Assembly (NCBI GenBank): GCA_949358305.1 | Contig: OX442318.1 | Span: 2,282,501 to 2,342,500 of the forward strand | Source of the DNA: Strigamia acuminata | Taxonomy: Eukaryota; Arthropoda; Chilopoda; Geophilomorpha; Linotaeniidae | Direction of reading: 5' to 3' | Length of the DNA stretch: 60,000 nt | Shown here: positions 11,287 through 23,300 of the stretch, one piece after another | How the letters are laid out: the number at the start of each line of letters is the position of its first letter | Numbering within the stretch: the stretch's first letter is position 1 | Position numbers and translations under genes: made by a program | Notes under the pieces: generated by a model | Told to the model about the DNA's origin: nothing | The model's input: the letters and a program-made list of their open reading frames with translations, nothing else | The model's database searches: none

Positions 11287-13491
11287 ATCGCTATCGGTTT
11301 TTCGTTAGTTACGTTTCTTTAATGTAACAAACGAAGTCTGAACGTCACGAACGAAGCGTTTTGACAGAGGTGTGTATTCTAATTTCATGTCTTTGAGTTG
11401 TACGTTCATCGTTCTCGAGGTTAAATACGGAAACAATATTGTACTTTTGCAAAAATAAGGTATTCTTGGCGTCTCAGCCGCGGCTAATCTTCGAAGAAAT
11501 TCTCAAAAAAATTACAGGTTTTATATAATATTTTGGCTTTGCATTAATCACAAAATCAATCATTTCTGAAGGCAACATGTACACCGGAAAATGCATCTTG
11601 ATGAGTAGGTTTTTGTGCAAGGCCCAATTTGCATTCCTATCTCTGTCGGTTTGCGAGATATTCGCACGACAAGTTGCACCGTTTCAATTACGCGTCTTAA
11701 CGGCTAGGCGGTATCGAACGGTGCTTTTACGTGGGCAAATTGGAAACTTCAATTGCTTCCTAGTCGTCAGAATCCGTTAGTTAGAACCAGGGCGGTATCT
11801 GATTGCCGTCGAACCTCAAACCGCTTCTTGATTAATGAAAACATTCTTGGCAAATGCTTTTGCAGTAGTCGTTAGCACCAACTTACCCGGCTTTAGCATA
11901 GAAATCTTTCATAACAAGCCAGGAAAAATGTTTTTAAACAATTATTCCGCTCACTGGAACCTCTTTTTCATCCAATGACTAAAGCATTATGGGATATCAC
12001 ACTTGAGGTTTTACAGTTCCTTGTTGTCCCTAGCAACCACTTAGTGCATCATTTAAGGCCATTTACACTTGGCAATGCTACAAAATTTACTCCAATTGTG
12101 TGAATGTTGCATCAATGTTGTATAAATGTTGCATAAATGTTGCAAATTGTATTCAAGGCAATTTCAACACACAAATTAATAAAGAAATGACAAGAAATGA
12201 CAAAACTCATAGAAATTTATCAATTAAGTCTTGTAAATCCGTTGAAATCAAAGAAATACGATATTAATCCCGCCCGGTGTACTAGTCAAATCCATTTATC
12301 CTCATACTCCTGTGAAAGTGATATAAACAAAATATTTGGGTTGACCTCAAATTAAATCTAGTTTTAATTAAACCTTGAAATTTTAAGCAGTTAAATAGAT
12401 ACATCTGAAGAAAGTACACACAAAATTTCATGCCAATCAGGCTTAAAATAATAAAAATAGAAGCATATTTCAAAATGACATTTGATTCGTATATCGGCCA
12501 TGGCACTACAGATTTAAGGACCTAAGGGTCCGCGATCTATCAATCGCAGTTAGCCGTGACGAATTCTCCATACGATCATCGCCGCCATCTGTTTCCATTC
12601 TCCACGCTCCGTAGAAATCATAGCCCGATGACAAGATAAACCGAGGCAAATTAACACCTGTAAAAAACAAACCACTCAAGACATTATCAAAACCAATCTG
12701 CCATTACCTCCATCAACTTGTCAGTTATTCAAAAAAAAAAATGCAAAAAAAAAAAAAGAAACAACTTTCAAACATCCCCATCCACCACCCCACCCCACCC
12801 TTTCTCCAATCAAACAGAGTAGACAACATGCACCTGTGGGGGGTCCACCAAATAACTATTCTCAATTCCATCAAGCACATTTCCCATTATTGACTGGCAG
12901 GGTCACACAAACACAACAACTCAAGTTATCTCATCATTCTCTTGACATTCCTCATTAAATGGGGACGACACACTCCAATCAAACAAGCACCTAGTGTCAA
13001 AAAGCACCAACTTTTTCAATGAAAAAAAAATTTTTTCATTTCGCTTTTGGCAAACCCACTTCATTTTCTCTGCACCCTGAAACCCACAGCATTCAAATCA
13101 CCTTGTTGCTCCAAACCGACTCCAGGTTAAAGGTGAAGTTGTCGGTGTGACTTAGTCTCACACTCCTTAACATTCCTCTCGAGGAACCGCTTCTTTATTG
13201 GAAGTTATGACGTCTTATAACACAAAATCCCAGCGTTTAATGGATTTGTTGTGTAATATAGTCATGCGCCGAAGATCCCACGCACAAGTCAGATATTGGA
13301 AATACACCGGTAACAAACGTCGGCTCGAAAGACTGCCGTCTTCCTCTGAAAATAAGACCATGGTGTTGTATTCAAAAATAACACCATGGTCTTATATTCA
13401 GTTTGTCGAAAAAGTAAAATTGTTATTTACTCTATTAATTTGTATTCATTACGCTGATTAAAAAAAACAATACAGATATACAGGGTGTCTC

Positions 13492-13614
13492 GCCGAACAC
13501 CTACCAGGTGAATTATTTCATAATCATGTTAATTCAAAAAAACTTTTGATTATGAATTTAAGTAAATGACATGTGACGAATTCAATGAAACATGTGAAAT
13601 TCATGTGACATTGT
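13492..13614. repeat. 123-bp dispersed repeat, copy 2
   Basis: Second copy of the repeat at 5204-5326, same length and orientation. It is preceded by ACAGGGTGTCTC, which may be the true end of the element. Confidence 0.9.
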
Positions 13615-13837
13615 TGCATCATTGTTTTGCAACTTATAACTTTTAAACCAACAATGCTACGCAAAAAATGTCAATTGCAAAATTATTTCTTCCTAAAATG
13701 TTTTGAGAAAAAAACAAAACGAAACAAAACAAAACAAAAACAACGATATGCTGTACGTTTTAAATATTTTTATACAAATCTGCAAATACTACGCGCGACA
13801 CATTTTCTGCACTACGCACGATAGTGAACAACAATTT

Positions 13838-13857
13838 TCAGCATTGTAAACTAGCCT
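13838..13857. repeat. Solo end of the 6786-7060 TIR family
   Basis: CAGCATTGTAAACTAGCCTT is the exact reverse complement of the first 20 nt at 6785-6804. No matching left end was found nearby, so this is a truncated copy. Confidence 0.75.
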
Positions 13858-14790
13858 TTCGACGAAAACTACATATTCTCCTCGCATCCTCCATCTTTGT
13901 TTAGGCTTAAAACCTAAATCTCATTTTCCATTCGCACTGCCGATATCTGAAAAAAAGGAGATGAAAAACAAATAAAAACCCAAGATAAGCTTAACAAAGC
14001 GTCGAACAAGCCCCCGTTTCTGTTGACGTTCCTAGTTGGCACGCAAGCGCCATTAAAACTGAATCCGACCCTCTTCGTTCTTCCCGAGCCGGGAATATCA
14101 AACAACATGATAATTTCATGTCCAACACACTAAATATTTACGTACTACACTTGTTAAATCGTTCCAAATTAACTGTGGCGACGCTGCTGCCGTTTCCACC
14201 CCTGGTGGCAAAACCCCAAACCCCCATCGACATCCGCTTTCTGCGAATCCCAAAAAACTCTTGAAAGATTCGAATCTCTGACGCGCAGATCGTGATTGTC
14301 GTACCCCGCGCGCGCGTCTTGCCAAATCCGTTCACCCTCACCTTTAATCCCTCAAAATTTAACCAACAAACAAAACCCTCCCCGTTCATGATTGGCTGCA
14401 CATCATCAAAACCCCATTTCCAACATGCTTTTCAAATAAAACATGCCCAAAAAGAGAACACGTGACCCCTGCCTGGCCCCTGGCGTCACAATACAGAATT
14501 ACAAAAGAGAAAAGGAAGAATGAGAAAGAGAGAGCAAGCCAAGGAAGAAGAGAAGGGGATTCCGAAACGACAACGCTCTTCCATCCCCTTTCTTCATCGA
14601 CCCGAGAAAGGCCCAACTCCCGCGCAAAAGGGAAGGGAAACCCGAATCGAAGCCTCCATCTTGAACAATACCGATTCCCCGTTCTCGAATATAAGCATTC
14701 TTACTGTCCATGGGCTGGACTGGCCCAGCTGGATACCGGAAATTTCCCGACGGCCCGTAACGTTATGAATATTTTTTCCTCTTGTCTCGG

Positions 14791-14938
14791 CTCGATAATA
14801 CGAACAAAGCCCCAAAAAACCACGCAGTTGTTTCACGTTTAAAGGAATAGGAAACTTCGCAACTGATTCCAAATTCCTAGGGTCTGGTGAGATTCCGCCA
14901 GCATCCGCAACATGTCCTAAATATCTGATAGTGTCAAC
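14791..14938 (-). pseudogene. Gypsy (Ty3-like) reverse transcriptase remnant
   Basis: The minus strand encodes VDTIRYLGHVADAGGISPDP followed by RNLESVAKFPIPLN and VKQLRGFLGLCSYYR. This is the well-known end of a Gypsy RT, at the junction to RNase H (YLGH...GI.PDP...V..FP.P.....LR.FLGL..YYR). Only about 50 codons remain. Both sides run into unrelated sequence, and no LTR was found. It is a dead fragment in the first intron of paralogue A. Confidence 0.85.
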
Positions 14939-14961
14939 CTATCCAGATTTCCCAGTAAAGT

Positions 14962-15060
14962 CGAAAGTCTTTATAACGAATCGCGATATAACGAATTATC
15001 GATATAACGAATACCTAAAAATGGCTGGTTTGGTTGGCTGCCCATAGAACATAGGGGCAA
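14962..15060. mobile_element. Fragment of ATAACGAA-type DNA element
   Basis: Carries TTTATAACGAATCGCGATAT, further ATAACGAA units, and AAAATGGCTGGTTTGGTTGG then CCCATAGAACAT. This is the same order as the complete element at 51565-51749. Only the left half is present. Confidence 0.6.
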
Positions 15061-15879
15061 GGGCCGACAAAACTAAAATTCAAGAACCAGCTCCTTTATC
15101 TCAGGAACCAGCATATCTATTTTGCAAATATGGGCTAAGAAATTCAGATGCCGGGTGACCGGTCGCCGGGTATTTGTCGATCCAAACTTCGGCAAATTTA
15201 TACTTTTATTTCACTCTTATATTTGGCAAGGGGCCCCTGGAGAGATGGGGCCCTGGGCCCATAATTTGATGCATTTCTCATTCTTCTGAGATGAGTCATG
15301 CTTCAGGTTTGGGTTTTACTAATCCGTAGCGACATTTTGTTTTTTTCCTCCGCTGTTGATTCCTCTTCATTTTTATTGCCACATTTCAGAGTTTTATTTC
15401 GCTTTATTTTCTTCGGTGCTTTCGAAGCAACATTTTGTAGGTCGGCCATTTGCATGGATAATCCCGGCGAAATGATGGCACCGGCGGAGTTGTTGTCGTT
15501 GGGAATTTGCTCCGCTCTCCAATTCCATCCGCATTTAAGAAAATCCCTCCAAATTATTCCACACTTGGCGTTACAATATTGCGGTTTATTCACAAAATCA
15601 CGTGATTAGCAGAGGGCAAAATGGTGGCGCGCGCAACGGATCAAGCAAACCCATTGGCTCTTTTGTGCCAATAATTAGCGCCGTGACTGAGAAAGTAAAA
15701 AAAAAAAATCGGATGACCACCACACACCAGCTAAGCCTAAAAGCTGTGGTTCTGTGAGTATGTCTTCGATGTTTTAGGATCAAAGCAGTGGCCAATTACA
15801 GGGGCAGATCCGGAAAACATAAAAAAGGATGGCCATTTCGGTTCGATTTTTCTAACTCAAAAATTGAATAATTGGACCT

Positions 15880-16160
15880 ATGAAATTATTTGGGCAAAAA
15901 ATGAATCTTTTAGGCCTAAATATTCTTTTTTGGACCTAAATATTCATTTTTGAAAGCTTAAATATTCTTTTTTGAGCCTAAATATTCATTTTTTGAGCTT
16001 AAAAATTCTTTTTTGGGCCTAAATATTCATTTTTTGAGCTTAAATATTCTTTTTTGGGCATAAATATTCATTTTTTGAGCTTAAATATTCTTTTTTGGGC
16101 CCAAATATTCATTTTTTGAGCCTAAATATTCTTTTTTGGGCAAGAATATGTATTTTTGGG
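15880..16160. repeat. About 41-bp minisatellite of two half-units
   Basis: Alternating AAATATTCTTTTTTGGGCCT and AAATATTCATTTTTTGAGCT half-units, about seven pairs, decaying towards the right. Confidence 0.88.
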
Positions 16161-17390
16161 TCAAAATATACATTTTTGAACTAATAGATATATTTTTTTT
16201 GGGACCAAATGTAAATTTTAAGCAAAAAAATTTCAAATTCTTTGTTTCAAAAAATTAATTCTGGTCCAAAAAAATTAATTTTTAGTCTAAAAAAATTAAT
16301 AATTCCATTTTATTTTCCAAAAATCAAATTTTTCCTCCACAAATCGAATCCAAAATCCAAAAAAACAAATCATCGAGTCCTAAAAAATAAAAATTCTCCA
16401 TTCCTCAAACATCTATCCACATAAGCCCCTCAGACCCTACAAACTAACATGGTTTATCCGATCACAAAATATACCAAATGCAATCCCAACCCAAAAATTC
16501 TCCTATTGTATTTTCCAATGCACAAAATGCAATTTAACCTTTCAATTTACCATCAAAACACCAAAACGCAGACCACACTCACCACGGGTCCACAAACTAA
16601 CATCTCTAACAAATTAACCATTACCCTAACTACCTTGTCTTTAAAAATCCTTCATTATAATCCACACCTTGCTTCCCAACCACGTGATCCTTTTTAAACA
16701 CCTTTGTCAACCCCATAAAAAGCCGAGCAAGTCGCCCTGTTTCTTCGGAGTCGGTCTACCGTTTAATGCATACACAGCTTAAAATAATCGCCCGATTTGT
16801 TATGCGTGGTTTAATCCACTCTGTGGTTAATTCCAGGTCCCCTTTGTGCGCCAAAAAACCCCCTTTATAATTACACTTAAACATGTTTTGTCGTTTAAAT
16901 GTCACCCTCATACGAAACCCGCCGCCATTTTCCATTGGAAAAATGAGGTCAGTTGACGCAATCATGTGATCATAACAATGGCCGCCCGCTCTATGAGAAA
17001 AACCGTTGCAAAATAACATTATAACGTTGTTAATTTGTAGTTTTCTTATTGCAAAATGACCTTTCGAATGCGGCCGATGAATTGCAAAAATTCTTTCCAA
17101 GAAGGAAAGGATATACCTAGTCACCAAGTGATATTTGATATTTATGACACCATCAGCTATCAAGTTTGAACATTAGACGTTTTATCTCATTCGTACCTTC
17201 AACTACAAGATGAACTAAATTAATATTTCCACGAAACAAATAGAAAAATGAGGGTTTGTGTCCTCATTTTTCATTAAATCTTACCGAAAACACCGATAAC
17301 AAGCTTCGAAAAGCCCAAATTGGCGACGTCTCGCGAAATCTCGTTCTATTTATTTATTTATTAACCGTTAACACTCCGATGGAGTAAGCA

Positions 17391-17505
17391 TAGGCCTGTG
17401 CGATTGTTTTCCCAAGCGAATATCAATGCAATATGGCAATCGTATTCATTTAGCTGCGATATATCGTTTGCGATATCTCATACGTCGCAATATCGCACAG
17501 GCCTA
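17391..17505. mobile_element. 115-bp TIR element (TAGGCCTGTGCGAT ends)
   Basis: TAGGCCTGTGCGAT at 17391 is inverted perfectly at 17492-17505. The interior is rich in CGATAT and CAATAT. The flanks are TTTA/AAATA short repeats. If the outer TA is the target duplication, the TIR is GGCCTGTGCGAT. No ORF. Superfamily not determined. Confidence 0.75.
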
Positions 17506-17520
17506 AACACACCATATTAA

Positions 17521-17551
<31 letters not shown>

Positions 17552-18628
17552 ATATTCTCGATCTAAAAATGTCCCATTTAATAAACAAAAAAAAAATTTG
17601 TTTGGACTTAAATAGTAGCCGGGGTCTTGAAAATTATTTTCTAAAAAAAAAACCATTATATAATTTTTCACCTAACTAGGCCACCCACCCCTCAAGTATA
17701 AAAAAAAGGAAGACATTAGTTAAACCTTCATCAATTGCTCCAACAAGGTGGTGGCATGGTGGCAACAACACATTTTACAACAATTCCAAAACATCTGTTG
17801 TCTGACATCAGGTTAGAAGAAGTGAGAGCAAGGACTAGGGTAACTGGAGTGAATTTATCGATCAATCACAAAGGTACGGTGTGTGGAAGAAAAGAGAAAA
17901 AAAAAGGAAGTTGTTCCTCGAAGAGTTGAAAACTTAGCATTTGCCAAGCACCAAACCTGGAATTAGTGGCCACAAACAGCCACCATTATTGATCACACCC
18001 ATAAACACCACTTCAGCTCCAGTCCCATTCATTTATCCCGACTTTATCCCGCATTATACGTGTGTTCCCCACATGGCGAAAGAGAGGGGGGAAAAATCCA
18101 TACCTTTCTTTCGCCATTAAAAATCATAAAAATTCACCTCAGGTTGAAGCGCGTTTGGCTTAATGGCGACGTTAGGTCTAACGATTTTTAATTTCACTTT
18201 CAAATCAATTCCATTTTTCTAATCCCGATAAGGGAAGAGAAAAATGGAAAATGAAAAGACGAAAAAAATGCGCCCGAGAAAGCGAAAGAAAAAATATATA
18301 ACAGTAATAATAAACCGGCGCACTTCGCATCGATTTACACACATTTCTCGAAGGGTGTTAAAATCCAACTCTCTACCTCCTCGTGGTCACCGAAATTCGC
18401 ATAAAAATATGCACCTTCCGTCCACCTCGCACCACGACACATCGCAAACCATGCACATCAATCACAAAAACAAGGTAAATAAAACCCATAATTTCATCAT
18501 ATCGATCATTTTCCTCATTTTCCTCCCAAAATTGAATAATATTCCCAACAAAAGTGATAAATTACACTCAACAAGGGTGTATTTAAGTGAAAAAAAACTA
18601 AATTAGATAAATTTTCATGTCCACTTAC

Positions 18629-18704
18629 CAAAAACCAGGCCGAAATTGACCGAAAGGACGATGAGGATTATCCAGACGAAAACACGGGCCAACGTCGCAG
18701 CCAT
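18629..18704 (-). CDS. Paralogue A, exon 1 (signal peptide, start codon)
   Basis: ATG at 18704-18702 opens MAATLARVFVWIILIVLSVN followed by FGLVFG. This is a short basic N-terminus, a hydrophobic core and a small-residue end, a typical secretion signal. It is cut by donor GTAAGT (18628-18623) after one G, and exon 2 supplies the GC that completes Gly. The upstream context CGGCAAAATGG is favourable for initiation. Because the signal is followed directly by ECWFP of exon 2, the product should be secreted or membrane-anchored at its C-terminus, which is not in this window. Only 330 residues of A are visible in eight exons. Function is unknown. Confidence 0.85.
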
Positions 18705-19215
18705 TTTGCCGGGTCGAGTGGTTTTTTTGGCCGCTTGCTCCGCGATTCAGTTGCACCTCGTCGCGATGACGAAACCAACATACATTCGGATTGCACGAGT
18801 GCGGGCGGACTCTGTCCGATAGTGAACGCAGACTCAGTCCGAGTCAGACTGCGAAGCCAAACAGCAGCAGCAGCAGCAGCAGCATCGCCATGCCATCACA
18901 CGGCCATTTTGGGACGAGAGAAGATGATGACCAAAGACGGTGCAGATGAGGTACCCAACTCGAAATTAACGCTCGCGTCCAAATTAAATCGTTTCCTGTG
19001 ATTAAGCGGTGTAATAAACTTGTCAAGACAAGATTAAATGATAAAAGTTCGTGGCCGAGCACACGTGAGCGCACAGAGAGAGTAGCGGAGGACCCCAAGG
19101 TCTTCCGCTCACTCTTGTATGCTATCCCTATTGGAGGAGCGGTGGCGCCACCGCGTAACCGATAAGCACAACAATAACACCAAAAAATTCTTGTCTTTAC
19201 ACCTTTTTCAAACAA
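18705..19215 (-). promoter_or_regulatory. Putative 5' leader and promoter region of paralogue A
   Basis: Upstream of the ATG the sequence is markedly richer in G+C and CpG than its surroundings. It contains a (CAG)8-like run near 18859-18883 (CUG in the sense of the gene) and GC-rich blocks to about 19150, before AT-rich DNA resumes. No TATA box or transcription start can be fixed by eye, so the limits are approximate. Confidence 0.45.
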
Positions 19216-20273
19216 ATTTAATCAAATTTAATTGAATTTCATGTTTAAAAACGTTTTTATAATCCAAAAATAAATAAATTTTGTTTTTCAAGTGGTTAAT
19301 TCCGTTTTTTTGGTGAATAAATGCAAATTTCATTGAATTTTATGACACTAAAAAAAAAAATCAAAATTAAATCAAATTAAATTGATTTTAACCTTAAAAA
19401 AATTAAAAAAAAACATTTTCTAAACACAAATAAATAAATATACTGTTTTTCAAGCGATATATTTTGTTTCAGGGTGAATAAATGCAAATTCCACCGAATT
19501 AAATGCGAAAAACGAAATTAAATCACCGTATTTCGTGCAATTTAAAACGGTGTGTGCACTTTGGAATGTTTATGGTGTTAGAAATAAATCCTTTTACAAC
19601 CTCCAAATACTCTGGCTAGGTGGAATAAAACTGGCAGAGTGCAAACAATCCCACGCCAGACAGGTCAAAGGTGAGAGAGAGCTAAACTCCCAGCTTCAAT
19701 TCAAGGGTCACTTTTCACCATCCCCTTCTCAGTTTGCAAGAGATAAAGCAAGTTTCAATCGTTTGCTTTCACAGTTGCCATGGTTACAAGCACCCATCTT
19801 TTACACCTTATTTCCACTTTCCGCAATTGAATCTAACGGCCGGAGCGCCGTGCGTGGACGCCATCTAACAGCAAAATGAGACATAAGAATTGGAAGTAAG
19901 AAATGTTTTGTGTTCGTATTCGCCCAGGAAGTGGTAGGATTTGAAAAAATGGCTTGGAATGTCATCACTTCCTGTGTTTTATGCTCGTTTTGACCCTCTA
20001 GGTCAAACAGCTTACTTGTTATAAAGATAATAAATAAAAATGGCGGGTTTAAAGGCCAATAAACATTTCTGGAATCATATTTTCAAGCCACTCATGTCAG
20101 CAAATAAACAATTCTAACTTTTGGTTATTAAATCTCGGTCCCATGTACTTAGAAATGTGGTAAATACGGCTTTTGGACAGTCGTTTAGGCCTAGGATGAT
20201 TAATAAGGACATTTTTTGTGAATAATATGATAGAGGCACCACCTGTTGTTGCTCTATTGTAACTTTCTGTGAA

Positions 20274-20362
20274 CAAATGTACAATTGTGGTCGGATAAAA
20301 TGTTGATTTTTGTGAGTCACAAAAATGCGTGAACATTTTATGTGACCACAGTTGTACATTTT
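20274..20362. repeat. Inverted repeat, 31-nt arms
   Basis: CAAATGTACAATTGTGGTCG with ATAAAATGTT (20274-20304) is inverted at 20332-20362 with about four mismatches and a 27-nt loop. It could be a small TIR element or a stem-loop. Confidence 0.8.
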
Positions 20363-20461
20363 AGACAGATTAATTTGTTTTTGCGGTTTAAAATATGCAT
20401 GTACATGTCCACTTGGTTCAAAAATACATTGACATTATATTGCAAAGTATGTTACAAATTT

Positions 20462-20515
20462 TGGTATAACGTACTTTCGTTATAACGAACCGATTTTTCG
20501 GGTCCCTTGCAATTC
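20462..20515. mobile_element. Fragment of ATAACGAA-type DNA element
   Basis: TTTCGTTATAACGAACCGAT followed by TTCGGGTCCCTTGCAATTCG matches the right part of the element at 51565-51749 (GTTATAACGAAAC...TGGGTCCCTTGCAATTTG). Confidence 0.65.
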
Positions 20516-22263
20516 GCTGAACCATTTAACTTACGATGACTAAGATAAGTTAGATAGTACTAATTCGATGGTGCTCTACATTTTTGTAATTGGAAATTTT
20601 GCTGTATCTTAAACGGTTTAAAAAGTACAAAATTAATGACCTTGAAGATGACCTTTGGGGTCAAATTTAAGGTCACCACTCACCCATCGACTACTTCTGC
20701 CCCGAAAAGCCGAAACTTTAGACACATCGAATGACTTATTGACTTATTCAACTCTTTTTTAGTAGTTCTAAGTTCCAACCTTTCCTTCCAGCAACTCGGC
20801 CATTTTCAAGTCTCGGTTTTCCGAGAGGAGATCAGAATGTTCCGAGACGAGATCTCGTATGAGACCGAGATACGCTATCAGGCAGTCTTTTGAAAGAAAC
20901 CGTCATTTTTTAAGGTAAAAAAAATTTTACAACGAGCTTTTATAGCACAAAGGAACGTAAAGTGAACATTAGAGAGTTTGCGGAATGCATTTTTCCCTTA
21001 TTTTACTCCACGATACACTATTTTAGTGCCATACCGTAAGGGAAAAATCTTTAGTGTATCGTTTTCAACACTAAATTAAAATATAGCGCAGCCAATAAGA
21101 ATTGAGAACACTATATTGTTAGCTCCGCCCATTGCAAATGGCGATTATTTTGTTGTCCCGATCAAACACATCACAGTCATAGGTATGTAGATTGAATGAT
21201 AAGTGAGGCCCAAAATTGAATTTTAGGCCCAAAACCATACTTTATAGGCATAATAATGGAATTTTATGCAGAAGTTTGCACATTGACGCCCCCAAAATGA
21301 ATTTTTAAGCCCAAAATTACTAACTATCAGTAGTTGGCTGAAATAGTGTAGTGATAAGAGAAAAGTGCAGCCCGCAAAAACTTAATTTATCATTTTTCCC
21401 TTACACTATTTTTATACCGAGATCTCCGAGACCGAGATTACGAGACGAGCGAGATCTGGAAGTATAGTTCCAACCTCAGGTTTCTATAATTCCATGTTAA
21501 GAAGAAATTAACAGCCATTCTTGCCTATAAAATTGGAGACTTGAGTTCCCCTTCAATGGCAGCACACTGACACTGTACAATTACTAGTATTAAAGGTTAT
21601 TATACTGGTGCCACTGACACTCAATAACAAAGCTATTTGCCACATGTTATTTAAACCGAGACAATTAGGTTTCATACAATCAATAAGAGAGCGAGTAATT
21701 TTAATTTTTCACTAATAAAAATGGCACCGGTGAACTAAACACCCAATTTCATTACACACAAACTGCGTTGCCATGGAGATAGGAAAAGGAAATTAAATCA
21801 AACTTTTTGACTGGTGTGGGTATGTTTTAGGGTTAATTTTTTTTTTTGTTTTTTCGGGTTATTATTTTGAAATATTGTGTTGGAAATCACAAAAGAGAGA
21901 AAGAGACGAGCGAGTTTCCTAATTGGTATCGCAAAATCGCGTGCAATGAACAGGCTTTGTTTTGCACATTAATAATAGCTAGACTGGGCGCCATCTTGGC
22001 ATGAGATTGACAGCAGACGCCACGAAGTCGTGGTTTTGGAGTTTCATGGGGGTTGGGGGGAGAGGGGGGGTGATGGAAAACAGTCACCACTTTTTATTGA
22101 ATATTGATTCAATTCTAAATAGACTTAAACAAATGAAATAATTGTATACTCTTCGTGGTCTTCAAAAGTGTGCATTTTGTATGTCAATTTGAATAATTTG
22201 GGGTTTTGAGAAAAGTTAAAGTTTTGGTAAATTTGTAAGCAAGATTACTGCAAATTTTAAGCG

Positions 22264-22740
22264 ATGAAGCAAGAAGAAAGTGCTAATTTTATGCAAAAAG
22301 AAAGTGCTAATTTTATGCAAAAAGAAAGTGCTAATTTTATGCAAAAAGAAAGTGCTAATTTTATGCAAAAAGAAAGTGCTAATTTTATGCAAAAAGAAAG
22401 TGCTAATTTTATGCAACAAGAAAGTACTATAATATTATGCAAAAAAAGCTAATTTTATGCAAAAAGAAAGTGCTAATTTTATGCAAAAAGAAAGTGCTAA
22501 TTTTATGCAAAAAGAAAGTGCTAATTTTATGCAACAAGAAAGTACTATAATATTATGCAAAAAAAGCTAATTGTATGCAAAAAAAGACTAATTTAAGCAA
22601 ATAAGGGCTAATTTCATGCAAAAAAGGACTAATTTATGCAAAAAAAGGGCTAATTTTATGCTAAAAAGGCTAATTTTATGCAAAAAAGCTAATTTTATGC
22701 AAAAAGAAAGTGCTAAAAGGCTAATTTTATGCAAGAAAAT
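22264..22740. repeat. 24-bp minisatellite (GCAAAAAGAAAGTGCTAATTTTAT) with higher-order duplication
   Basis: Six near-perfect 24-bp units are followed by GCAACAAGAAAGTACTATAA and TATTATGCAAAAAAAGC. The whole block is then repeated (about 22449-22570), so the array grew by block duplication. It decays into shorter GCAAAAAAGGCTAATTT units. Frames open across it are artefacts. Confidence 0.93.
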
Positions 22741-22814
22741 GCAAAATTTATGCAATAATATTAAAATTGCAACCAAAAAAATAGAAATTTTAAGAAGAAA
22801 TAACAAATTTTAAG

Positions 22815-23060
22815 GAGAAATAACAAATTTTCTGCTACAACAGCAAATCTTTTGGTAAGATACAAAATTTTCTGCTAAAATAACACATTTTCTGCCAAAA
22901 TTCCAAATTTTCTGCCAAAATTCCAAATTTTCTGCCAAAATTCCAAATTTTCTGCCAAAATTCCAAATTTTCTGCCAAAATTCCAAATTTTCTGCCAAAA
23001 TTCCAAATTTTCTGCCAAAATTCCAAATTTTCTGTCAAAATTCCAAATTTTCTGCAAATA
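22815..23060. repeat. 20-bp minisatellite (TTCCAAATTTTCTGCCAAAA)
   Basis: About nine almost perfect copies of a 20-bp unit, with diverged units at both ends. Confidence 0.95.
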
Positions 23061-23149
23061 TACCTAATTATCTGCTAACAAAACAAAATGTTTGTTAAAA
23101 TAATAATTTATTTGGTAAAATATCAACTTTTCTACCTAGGTTAGAAGCT

Positions 23150-23300
23150 AATTTTATGCAAAACAAAGTGCTAAAGGGCTAATTTTATGCAAAACAAAGT
23201 GCTAAAGGACTAATTTTATGCAAAACAAAGTGCTAAAGGGCTAATTTTTCGCAAAATAAAGTGCTAAAGGGCTAATTTTATGCAAGAAAATGCAAAATTT
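23150..23300. repeat. 36-38-bp repeat related to the 22264 array
   Basis: Four copies of CTAATTTTATGCAAAACAAA with GTGCTAAAGGG. The core TAATTTTATGCAAAA is shared with the 24-bp array, so one progenitor gave both. Confidence 0.85.

Larger units (their letters stand above)
6212..18628. other. Intron 1 of paralogue A (12.4 kb)
   Basis: This long first intron has no exon I can support. It contains TIR elements, minisatellites, a palindromic dispersed repeat, a Gypsy remnant, a 35-A run at 7912-7946, poly-C tracts near 10925-10941 and AT-rich filler. Open frames such as 16756-17163 minus (135 codons) and 14462-14842 plus have no recognisable motif and are treated as chance. An unrelated nested gene cannot be excluded. 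Confidence 0.7.

Noticed and set aside
12535-12662. Possible exon with acceptor TTTTTTACAG in intron 1 of A
   Set aside because: Exons 1 and 2 join in phase with a Gly codon across this region, and the segment reaches a stop after about 35 codons.
16756-17163. 135-codon minus-strand frame in intron 1 of paralogue A
   Set aside because: No recognisable motif or upstream signal, and nearby frames of similar length exist on both strands. It is kept only as a possible lineage-specific ORF.
18244-18606. 120-codon plus frame starting MENEKTKKMRPRKRKKK
   Set aside because: Lys/Arg- and His/Asn-rich low-complexity translation of AT-rich intron next to the exon 1 donor. It lies antisense to paralogue A.
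22216-23057. Open frames with regular repeats such as FLHKIST and ILAENLEFWQK
   Set aside because: They are produced by 24-bp and 20-bp minisatellites that stay open by chance. They have no start context, domain or unique sequence.
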